IMG/VR virus record: IMGVR_UViG_3300036860_000309
Coordinates: 1 to 41,789 of that record
Origin: a virus
Strand: one strand, 5' to 3'
DNA length: 41,789 nucleotides
Shown here: piece by piece, positions 22,980 to 29,751 of the stretch
Layout of the letters: every line of letters begins with the position of its first letter
How positions within the stretch are numbered: position 1 is the first letter of the stretch
Translations under genes and position numbers: made by a program
Notes under the pieces: generated by a model
Told to the model about the DNA's origin: nothing
Database searches by the model: none
The model's input: the letters and a program-made list of their open reading frames with translations, nothing else

Positions 22980-23581
22980 GCCGAAAGCTCCCGATAAAGT
23001 TCCACCAGCGGTTCGAGTTCGGTCCTGAGAGACATCCGCAGTTCATCCGGCCAATCGCGGAAAGTCGATCCGCTGATTTCCTCGCGGATTCGACCGGCGA
23101 TTCGCTTGATGCGCCAGACGATGTGCGCCGGTAGTGGCGGGGGCCTTTCACCATTTTGAGAATCCTGCCCCTCTGGTAGCATCCCAGCGAGCGCAAATAG
23201 CTGTCTTACCGTATGTGCCCGTTCAAGGGCATCAGGCGGACATCGGTCAATCGTATCCGCCAGCTTTATCCAGTTCCTTGATGTCTGATACCACGCTTGG
23301 AAAGCTGCTTTTAAATCCCCAGCGGACCGTTTGGTTCCCTCCCCAAAATACTGTTTCGGCATATGGTCCTTTAGCCATGATTCCCATTGTCCGTGGGCGC
23401 ATGACTCCCTTTTGATAGCGAGCATCCTTCCCGCTTTGGCCTGAGCAATCCATGTTTTTTGAACCGCGTCTCGAGCCCCCATGAACTCTCGCTCGGCATC
23501 GGCGATAGCTTCATCTATCTGGGCATCAGATGCCGGTGGTTGAACCTCCAAAACTAAAACTGTTTTAGTTTTGCTCTTCAT
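22976..23581 (-). CDS. DUF3102-like DNA-binding candidate, 201 aa
   Basis: ATG 23581 is chosen because it overlaps the upstream stop (ATGA); a start at 23641 would lie inside that gene. Residues about 40-110 (WIAQAKAGRMLAIKRESCAHGQWESWLKDHM...YQTSRNWIKLADTID) resemble DUF3102 proteins, which are ParB/HTH-related phage and plasmid regulators. The C-terminus has TELEPLVELYRELSA, shared with the 22701 gene. Codons 4-11 contain a perfect 23-bp palindrome. A link to the parS-like site at 9178 is tempting but unsupported. Confidence 0.55.
   Translation of the reverse strand: MKSKTKTVLVLEVQPPASDAQIDEAIADAEREFMGARDAVQKTWIAQAKAGRMLAIKRESCAHGQWESWLKDHMPKQYFGEGTKRSAGDLKAAFQAWYQTSRNWIKLADTIDRCPPDALERAHTVRQLFALAGMLPEGQDSQNGERPPPLPAHIVWRIKRIAGRIREEISGSTFRDWPDELRMSLRTELEPLVELYRELSA
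23550..23572. promoter_or_regulatory. Perfect 23-bp palindrome inside the 5' end of the 22976 gene
   Basis: AAAACTAAAAC at 23550-23560 and its exact complement at 23562-23572 surround one central base. It is A/T-rich in a GC-rich neighbourhood and lies 9 bp inside the gene. It could be an operator for autoregulation or an RNA hairpin limiting translation. Confidence 0.5.
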
Positions 23582-24189
23582 GCCGCTTGTGCCCGCAATA
23601 ACCCCAAGATGGTTTTCACCGCCGCCGCCGTTCCTTTCCAACGATAACGCATCGGCCTTGGCCTTGCGCGTTTACCCATTTGCCGCTCCGCATATTTAAT
23701 GCGCGTTTCAGCGGTTCGCATACCGCGCCCCGGCGGTGCATCTAAACGGTCGGCCAAGGTCACACAGTATTTGCTGACATCCGCGCGCGAGACTCCGAAT
23801 TCTGAAGCCAAATCGGTCTGTGATTCTCCCTTGTCGCATGGAAGTCGTAGCACAATCGGCAAACAGCGGAGGGCCAAATAAGGATTGGGATACTGCCTGA
23901 TTTCATTGACCAATCCATTGACCATTTCATGCTCACTCCGACGACCATGATTGATTTGTCCATTGGCTGCCTCCACGAGCGCAGACGCAATCGGTACAAC
24001 GAGAATCTGAAACGAGAGCCGTTCGAACATTTGAGGGGATAGTCCGAATGACGCCATGTTCACCGACCGGATTGCTGTGGCGATTAGTTCGCGTGCCTCG
24101 TCCTCCCAAGAATCAACCGGCGACTCTGCATCGATTGACGATTGAGGTAAATCGGATGCGTCACAACGACGGGTGGTGCTGGCGGTCAT
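23578..24189 (-). CDS. HTH protein with sigma region-4-like motif, 203 aa
   Basis: The helix-turn-helix SQTDLASEFGVSRADVSKY lies at about residues 122-140, in the style of sigma-70 region 4 or phage transcription regulators. The N-terminal half is helical without a clear family, and the C-terminus is basic (KYAERQMGKRARPRPMRYRWKG). TTGACTCGAACC lies 18-29 bp upstream of its start. A role as late-gene activator or regulator is inference from the HTH. Confidence 0.55.
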   Translation of the reverse strand: MTASTTRRCDASDLPQSSIDAESPVDSWEDEARELIATAIRSVNMASFGLSPQMFERLSFQILVVPIASALVEAANGQINHGRRSEHEMVNGLVNEIRQYPNPYLALRCLPIVLRLPCDKGESQTDLASEFGVSRADVSKYCVTLADRLDAPPGRGMRTAETRIKYAERQMGKRARPRPMRYRWKGTAAAVKTILGLLRAQAA

Positions 24190-24233
24190 CGACGCGTCGT
24201 TTAACCGGTTCGAGTCAAAGCGTCAATAGAAAA
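24190..24233. promoter_or_regulatory. 44-bp gap with palindromes and TTGACTCGAACC
   Basis: This short gap in the leftward operon contains CGACGCGTCG (24190-24199), AACCGGTT (24203-24210) and, on the minus strand, TTGACTCGAACC (24207-24218). It probably holds a secondary promoter or operator for the regulatory genes downstream. Confidence 0.45.
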
Positions 24234-25070
24234 TCATGCCACCTTCAGGAGAGCCGCGTTTTTCTGCGCGACCTTTTCGAGAATTATCTTGAGTTCCTTC
24301 TCTAGCGATTCCTCAAAAGCCGTGTTCGCGCGCGTGATGTAACGCTCCGGCACCAGGTCGCCCATGTAGCGGACCAGATTCTGCAAAATGACATGCGGGT
24401 TTTCTTTATTCATGCTGCGGTCCGTGCCGCTTCCCGGCGCCGGTTGGCGCATCCAGGTAGGCAAACCGGCGTATCCTCTCGATTTTGCGATTTGTTTCGC
24501 GGCGGTAATCCAACCAGACTTGGCCCATCCGACGCGCTTTTTAATTTTCATCACATAGTGTTTCAGCGCCTCGGGGTTGGCGACGATGACTGGTTTTTTC
24601 CCTTCGTTTACGCGGCCCCGGCTATTGCGATTCCGCTGATGCAGCGCGCCTCCATCGAAGGTAATAATGTCCAGCATCGCGCCTCGCATGCCGAGACGTT
24701 CCAGCATGGCTTTGGCATCCTCATAATGACCGCTTTTTATCAGCGCCGTGAAAGCTTTTGCGAGCCGCTGTCCATGCCTCTCTTGGATATCATTGTAGGT
24801 TTTCGAGGGCGGCGAGTAGACTCGCGAAATATCTCTGGTGACGGCAGCCCAACCGAGCTGCTTGGCCTTGATGGAGAAGCCGTCCGGCTGGTCCTTCATC
24901 GGATCGGAAGCGCCGAGGCCCGCAATCGGCTGCGTCGCTTCGGCGAAGTAACGTCCCATCGCGCCGCTGCGATCTGCGATGAAGGCGCCCATTGGCTTCC
25001 CAGTTGCCTCTCGAAAATCGCGCAAAAGCTGGTCTACACCTTCCGATTCGACTTTTATAAAGCCTTCCAT
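24234..25070 (-). CDS. Minor tail / HK97 gp10-like protein, 278 aa
   Basis: The start at 25070 (MEGFIKVESEGVDQLLRDFREATGKP) overlaps the previous stop as TGATG; the longer frame to 25250 would lie in the neighbour. The N-terminal EGVDQLLRDFREA is typical of HK97-gp10/lambda gpZ-type head-tail joining proteins. The rest is basic with ALKHYVMKIKKRVGWAKSGWITAAKQIA. Longer than usual for gp10. Third gene of a leftward head-tail module. Confidence 0.6.
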   Translation of the reverse strand: MEGFIKVESEGVDQLLRDFREATGKPMGAFIADRSGAMGRYFAEATQPIAGLGASDPMKDQPDGFSIKAKQLGWAAVTRDISRVYSPPSKTYNDIQERHGQRLAKAFTALIKSGHYEDAKAMLERLGMRGAMLDIITFDGGALHQRNRNSRGRVNEGKKPVIVANPEALKHYVMKIKKRVGWAKSGWITAAKQIAKSRGYAGLPTWMRQPAPGSGTDRSMNKENPHVILQNLVRYMGDLVPERYITRANTAFEESLEKELKIILEKVAQKNAALLKVA

Positions 25071-25528
25071 CAGACCAAGTGACAGGCGAAAGTTTTGGTC
25101 AGGATAGTGACGTAATTCTCTTCGTCGTCCTGGTCCGTGCGGTCGTACCCCCAGTACGAGGAAACCCCTAATTCCGCGTCGATTCCGGTCAGCGCCGCGG
25201 TGATGGTCGCAACTCGAGTCTCGCCGTAGATTCCCGCAATCGCTTCGCACCGCTTCTCATGCGTTACCAGCGTATCTTCAGCGTCGCCGGACTGCGGACG
25301 CCGATTCGTGATGACGACGAAATTCAATTCCACCTCATAGTTCCCTTGCCGCGCGTGCGGACCCGCGAGGACGCCGGCGCAAATGTGAATTCGGTCCTCG
25401 GTCGCGATGGTCGAGTTCGCGTGGCCCGAGTACAGCGTAGCGCCGTTGAGTTCCTCGCCGACGCCTTGCCAGGTGTTTGTGAGGTAAGTCTTGTTTGCCG
25501 TTTCCAGCTTGGTCCGGACGGTGTTCAT
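25070..25528 (-). CDS. Tail terminator-like protein, 152 aa
   Basis: A mixed alpha/beta protein with YEVELNFVVITNRRPQSG, DTLVTHEKRCEAIAGIYG and a C-terminal VTILTKTFACHLV, resembling tail-completion proteins that cap the tail tube (lambda gpU role). The assignment comes from pattern and position between a gpFII-like and a gp10-like gene. Coupled by ATGA upstream. Confidence 0.55.
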   Translation of the reverse strand: MNTVRTKLETANKTYLTNTWQGVGEELNGATLYSGHANSTIATEDRIHICAGVLAGPHARQGNYEVELNFVVITNRRPQSGDAEDTLVTHEKRCEAIAGIYGETRVATITAALTGIDAELGVSSYWGYDRTDQDDEENYVTILTKTFACHLV

Positions 25529-25839
25529 CGAACGCGATTCGCGAGGTAAAACGTGTAGGCGATGGCATCGACCTCGAGGCGTTGGATGCGGTAGAGGTCA
25601 GAACCAATCGCCAGATTTTTACCGACGCCGGGTTCACTCGGGAATTGGTCAAGTTCGGCAACGAGCGTGGCGTCGTAGTCCGGCAGGAATCCGGCATCCT
25701 GGCCTTTCTCATTCTTCGCCGCGCGGTCGAACACACCGATGAACGTCCCGGTAATTCCCGGCACGGTGAAGCTCACCGTCCCCATGATGGTGGCCGCAGC
25801 GTCGAAGGACTGATTGAGAAAATCCGTGAGGTCGCTCAT
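25525..25839 (-). CDS. Head-tail connector, gpFII-like, 104 aa
   Basis: Start at ATG 25839 (SDLTDFLNQSFDAAATIMG); a longer frame to 26061 would run through the divergent gene at 25889 and was rejected. TVSFTVPGITGTFIGVFDRA and GSDLYRIQRLEVDAIAYTFYLANR resemble lambda gpFII-type joining proteins. It is the first gene of the leftward operon, with a 49-bp divergent gap to the tail operon. Confidence 0.6.
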   Translation of the reverse strand: MSDLTDFLNQSFDAAATIMGTVSFTVPGITGTFIGVFDRAAKNEKGQDAGFLPDYDATLVAELDQFPSEPGVGKNLAIGSDLYRIQRLEVDAIAYTFYLANRVR

Positions 25840-25888
25840 GCAGTTCCAATCGGTCTCAAAGCGCGATTGACATTCGCCGTCTGACCAA
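25840..25888. promoter_or_regulatory. Divergent intergenic gap, leftward head-tail operon / rightward tail operon
   Basis: Promoters for both directions would be expected in or near these 49 bp. The only promoter-like word is TTGACA at about 25867 on the plus strand, without a matching -10 before the next start. The actual promoters may lie inside the flanking genes. Confidence 0.3.
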
Positions 25889-26263
25889 ATGGCTGCACCT
25901 GTCCAGCGCGGAACTTCGCACATTACTTTTACCGCTCCGACTTGCACGGAGTTTACGATTGACGCGACCACGTTCCGACTCACGCGCGGCGCAGACCAAA
26001 TCACGATAAAAAACGAGTCCGCAGAAACCATTCTCGACGTGTTCAGCGACCCGACCGTCACGGTTCATTTTGAGGGGACTCTGAAGACTGCGCAGACGCC
26101 GAAGATTCGCGGCGACACAATCTCTCTGACGTTCCCCGCGTCGCATACGCCGACTGGCGCAATCATCTTTGTCATCGTCAACGACCCGGAAGACAGCGGC
26201 TACGGGCAGGTGATTCGGCAGTCTATCCAGGCGAAGAAACCCGCTTCAGTGACCTACTCCTGA
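25889..26263 (+). CDS. Tail protein (tube-like), 124 aa
   Basis: Beta-rich (ITFTAPTCTEFTIDATTFRLTRGADQITIKN; GAIIFVIVNDPEDSG). It is first in the rightward tail operon, before a chaperone-like protein and the tape measure, which is the usual place of the tail tube gene. It is short for a tube protein and no family was recognised by eye. Confidence 0.5.
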   Translation: MAAPVQRGTSHITFTAPTCTEFTIDATTFRLTRGADQITIKNESAETILDVFSDPTVTVHFEGTLKTAQTPKIRGDTISLTFPASHTPTGAIIFVIVNDPEDSGYGQVIRQSIQAKKPASVTYS

Positions 26264-26287
26264 CGGATTGAGATAGGCCGAGAGTCA

Positions 26288-26920
26288 ATGCAGGAACGAC
26301 TCTCAAAGTTTTTCGCCGAAAGTGAAGCAACGGTCCTCGGGACTAGACTCGAACCATTTACGCTTTGGCATTGGCGCGAACTGGAACGATTGCGCTCGCC
26401 GCTGATTGGCGACTTCGGCGAACCGGAATTCGCGGACTTGGCGCTGGCCGTTCGGATTTGTTCTCGACCACCGTTCAGCAAAGGCGACCCGACGCGACTC
26501 GGATTCTTCGCGAAGCTGCGGCTAACGATCCTGCGCGGACATTACGACTGGCAACTGGATTCCGAAATCGTCGTATTCATGCAATACCTGCGGCATTATT
26601 TCGCCGGTCCGATTCTGAAACCTGCCGGACCGAATGGACCCGAAGGAAGAAGCGGAACATTGAAGGTCCACCCGGCACTCTATTCGGTCTGCGGTCTGTT
26701 GAATCTCGGCTTCTCGGTCGAGCAAGCGTGGTCAGAAGCGCCTGGCATGGCGCGCTGGTACATTGTCGGCGCGGCGGAAGCTGCCGGACACGAAGTGAAC
26801 ATCATGCCCACGCAATGGATTGAGGACGCGTTGGCGAGCGGTTACAGCTTCGAGGATTGCGGCTTTGGTCCTGACGTTACACCAGAGGACGTCGGCATCT
26901 TTCGAAGGGAGGCCGCGTGA
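26288..26920 (+). CDS. Hypothetical tail-assembly protein, 210 aa
   Basis: Lies between the tube candidate and the tape measure, where tail-assembly chaperones are encoded. The helical body contains FTLWHWRELERLRSPLIGDF and LAVRICSRPPFSKGD; FSVEQAWSEAPGMARWY follows. No slippery site for a G/GT-type frameshift was noticed. The stop overlaps the GTG of the next gene. Confidence 0.55.
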   Translation: MQERLSKFFAESEATVLGTRLEPFTLWHWRELERLRSPLIGDFGEPEFADLALAVRICSRPPFSKGDPTRLGFFAKLRLTILRGHYDWQLDSEIVVFMQYLRHYFAGPILKPAGPNGPEGRSGTLKVHPALYSVCGLLNLGFSVEQAWSEAPGMARWYIVGAAEAAGHEVNIMPTQWIEDALASGYSFEDCGFGPDVTPEDVGIFRREAA

Positions 26921-28149
26921 AATTCTTCGGCATAATCCTCGGCTGCAAGAACGCGCAATTTAACAGCGGCTTGGATCAATCCGAAGCGCGGGTTAAGAAA
27001 TTCAAAGCTGTGGCCTCGGGAGCATTCGGCGGCGAACTCGGCAAAAAGCTAGCTGGATATTTTGGCGGCGTAGCTATCGCCGGTGCCCTCAAGGGAATTG
27101 TAGACCGCGCGGACGAAATCGCCGACCTCGCAGACCGTTTCCAAGTTCCCACGGATGCTCTTCAAAAGATGGGTCTAGTTGCCGAGAAAAATGGCAGTTC
27201 ATTGGAAGGCGTAGCAATGGCGTATAACAAACTCGCCATCAATCAGGACAAGGCGCTCGCTGGCAGCGATGAGATGCGGCAGAATTTCGAGGACTTGGGA
27301 ATCAGCATGGCGGACCTGCAATCCCTGTCGCCGGACCAGCTAATGGAGAAAATAGGGCAAGGCTCCATGCACGCGAGTTCGCTGGTTGGTGCGCTCGGAA
27401 AATCGGCATTGGAACTGGTCCCGACATTGGAGCAATTAAAGGGCGCAAGTGTCCACGGAATCATATCTGAAGACGAAGTGAAGCGGCTCTCGGACTTCAA
27501 AGACCAGGCAACGGAAATCGGCCGAGTCTTGCAGACATGGGGCGCTTTCATTGCAAACGGTTTAATTGCTCAGTTGCAAAGAGCCGGAGCGTTGGCAGCG
27601 GCAATCTATGGTGGCTTCGAGAGCATGGTCAAAGGTGAGGGCTTTATGAAGGGCTTCGCCGGGCCAGCGGCGGAAGTTGTTTTTGGGGAGCCGAAGAGCG
27701 CAGCTAAGAAGCCGAGGCCGAGGAGAGACGGGGAGGGTGGAGACGCCGCTAGCAGGAGATTCGGGCAGGCTGTGGAGGCTGAGAAGAAAGCCTATGAACG
27801 CCTCGAGGAAGAACAGCTCAAGGCGCAGGACAAGAAATCGCTAGCCGCACTCGAAGCGAGCAAGAAACGCCAAGGCATGAGTGGTTCTGAGATTGCGCAG
27901 ATGCGCCGAGATGCGCACCGCGAAGCGCGAGAACAGCGCAAGGCCGAGCGCGAATTCACTAAAAAGTACCTCCATGGCGACAAGGAAGCAGGCAAACAAT
28001 ACTTCCAAGAACTCCGCGACCGGCAAGACCCGGTGAAACAGGCCGAAAAGGCATGGAAATCAGCGATGGCTAAATCGGAGTCGCTGCTCGGAGAGATAGC
28101 CGATGGCATCGACGAAGTGAAGGACGCGTTGACCGCGCCCACCAACTGA
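26917..28149 (+). CDS. Tape measure protein, 410 aa (GTG start)
   Basis: Contains the tape-measure hallmark ADEIADLADRFQVPTDALQKMG followed by GMxx-type helical segments. A hydrophobic stretch sits at about residues 45-60 (AGYFGGVAIAGALKGIV), and the C-terminal 150 residues are a long charged coiled coil (KAYERLEEEQLKAQDKKSL). It sets tail length and helps DNA ejection. At 410 aa it is short, which predicts a short siphovirus tail. GTGA overlap with the preceding gene. Confidence 0.82.
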   Translation: MKFFGIILGCKNAQFNSGLDQSEARVKKFKAVASGAFGGELGKKLAGYFGGVAIAGALKGIVDRADEIADLADRFQVPTDALQKMGLVAEKNGSSLEGVAMAYNKLAINQDKALAGSDEMRQNFEDLGISMADLQSLSPDQLMEKIGQGSMHASSLVGALGKSALELVPTLEQLKGASVHGIISEDEVKRLSDFKDQATEIGRVLQTWGAFIANGLIAQLQRAGALAAAIYGGFESMVKGEGFMKGFAGPAAEVVFGEPKSAAKKPRPRRDGEGGDAASRRFGQAVEAEKKAYERLEEEQLKAQDKKSLAALEASKKRQGMSGSEIAQMRRDAHREAREQRKAEREFTKKYLHGDKEAGKQYFQELRDRQDPVKQAEKAWKSAMAKSESLLGEIADGIDEVKDALTAPTN

Positions 28150-28152
28150 CCA

Positions 28153-28869
28153 ATGGCTAACAATCCGCGCATTTTCGGACTTGGAACCAGCTTCGACATT
28201 TCGGCGGCTACGCGTTTCCGCGGAGACAGTACGCAGCTCGTTCTGCAGCCGAATTCCCACGAGGAACCGGACCAGTTCGGCGTGAACGTCCTGACTCGTA
28301 AATGGTGGTGCCGGCGCGATTTGGTCGAGAGCTTTCTGCCGCGCGATGGGGACGTGGATTTCCTGCACCGGGACTTGAAGTATTGGAAGCATGCGATTGA
28401 TTACGACGGCTCCGGTGCCATGATGACGACCTGGTTCAATGGCTTTATCGGCAGACCGGTGCGAGTCTACAAATCCGAAGAGGATGTTCAATTACAGGAG
28501 GTCACCGTGACTGGTGTTCCAGTTCCCGTCTCCGGGCAAATCCCCGAATCTGGCAATGCGAATGTCAGCGTCAGCATCGTTTATCTTTCGCCGACCATCA
28601 CGACCACGTATGCCTCACTCTCCAAGCTCAAGCAAAGTGAACCTATTGCGGTCGAGCCGGAGGGAAAATGCGAGACCATCGAGATTCGCGGACCAAACGG
28701 AGTAGTCATCACCAATACGGATCGAATCACGGAGAATCTCGCCGACTTCGGGATTGTTCCGCGTATTCAGAGGATGGGATTCCAACGCCGCCAGGAAGGA
28801 TCAATTTGGAAAGTGACGGAGACGGTTCAGCGGCTGTTGGTGCAACAGCAAGCGTTTATCTCCATTTGA
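28153..28869 (+). CDS. Distal tail protein candidate, 238 aa
   Basis: Follows the tape measure by 3 nt. Beta-rich with LTRKWWCRRDLVESFLPRDGDVD, WFNGFIGRPVRVYKSEEDVQ and VSVSIVYLSPT. Position suggests a distal tail or baseplate hub protein. No catalytic motif was seen. Confidence 0.55.
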   Translation: MANNPRIFGLGTSFDISAATRFRGDSTQLVLQPNSHEEPDQFGVNVLTRKWWCRRDLVESFLPRDGDVDFLHRDLKYWKHAIDYDGSGAMMTTWFNGFIGRPVRVYKSEEDVQLQEVTVTGVPVPVSGQIPESGNANVSVSIVYLSPTITTTYASLSKLKQSEPIAVEPEGKCETIEIRGPNGVVITNTDRITENLADFGIVPRIQRMGFQRRQEGSIWKVTETVQRLLVQQQAFISI

Positions 28870-28872
28870 CCT

Positions 28873-29139
28873 ATGCCGCGCGATTATGACCTTCAGGAAA
28901 TAAACGAGTTCAGCGGCGGTCTCCCCGGTTTGGCTGATGACCTGAATCAAATCGTCAAGGTCGTAAATGCGCTTGTTCGGGCGACAGAACCAACGGCTAC
29001 CGGATCATCCAGTTCTGGAACGACGGTCGATGCCCTCTGGACCCTCTTTGGTGACGACGGCTCTGTTCGCCTGCAACGCGTCCGCGCCTCGAACATCACG
29101 CTCGCTGAGGAAATCACCTCAGACACCCAGATTCCGTGA
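28873..29139 (+). CDS. Small tail-region protein, 88 aa
   Basis: Has an acidic N-terminus (RDYDLQEINEFSGGLPGLADDLNQIVKVVNAL) that could form a trimerising helix and a Ser/Thr-rich linker (TATGSSSSGTT). It ends overlapping the next GTG. Unknown, probably a virion component. Confidence 0.5.
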   Translation: MPRDYDLQEINEFSGGLPGLADDLNQIVKVVNALVRATEPTATGSSSSGTTVDALWTLFGDDGSVRLQRVRASNITLAEEITSDTQIP

Positions 29140-29717
29140 GCCTATACTATGCGCGCGCCTTCCCGTGGGAAGTCCAAGTCCTGAGTTCATCCGAAGTTGG
29201 CGATGGCACGGCTTTCCCTTGTAAGACTAAGGTCAAGCTGACGCACACAATTTTTTGGGAGACGGATGTCCTTAATGTGACTGCATCGGTTCTGGCCGCC
29301 AATGAGACGCAATCCAGGTTTTTCATCCTTCAGGGTCAGTCCGAGGCGCGCGCCGTAGACAGGCCGCAGGACATGCTTCTGGAGCCAATCGGCGCCGCGG
29401 TCAACGCAGCCGGTGGGGATGGGTATTATCAGAGCTTTCTGCAATTCCGTTTCGAGGCGGATTCTGCTGGCTCCACGAACGACCTTCGAGAGCAGCACCT
29501 GCAAATGTTGGTCACCGGTTCATTCGGCACGATTGGCACGCTTGGCCCGAGCGATATCCCGCCGCTGACCTTCAGCTCCATAAGCGGCAACGGGCAATTC
29601 ATCGGCTCCTGTAGCTTCCTCGACTGCGATATCTCGCTATACTCGGCCGTTCCAGGCGGCGTCTTCCTGACGGTGATTATGTCCGTCACCCGCACTCTCT
29701 TCACTTTCCGCGGCTGA
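29136..29717 (+). CDS. Tail protein, 193 aa (GTG start)
   Basis: Beta-rich, glycine-containing protein with LSSSEVGDGTAFPCKTKVKLTH and GTIGTLGPSDIPPLTFSSI. GTGA overlap with the previous gene. Probably a baseplate or adhesion component placed before the tail fibre gene; no family was recognised. Confidence 0.5.
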   Translation: MSLYYARAFPWEVQVLSSSEVGDGTAFPCKTKVKLTHTIFWETDVLNVTASVLAANETQSRFFILQGQSEARAVDRPQDMLLEPIGAAVNAAGGDGYYQSFLQFRFEADSAGSTNDLREQHLQMLVTGSFGTIGTLGPSDIPPLTFSSISGNGQFIGSCSFLDCDISLYSAVPGGVFLTVIMSVTRTLFTFRG

Positions 29718-29751
29718 TTCAAGGTGCCGTTTGACAGGTGCTTTTGGGCAA

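Noticed and set aside
25525-26061. 178-aa minus-strand start for the connector gene
   Set aside because: It would run back through the divergent tail gene at 25889; the internal ATG at 25839 fits the family length and leaves a normal divergent gap.
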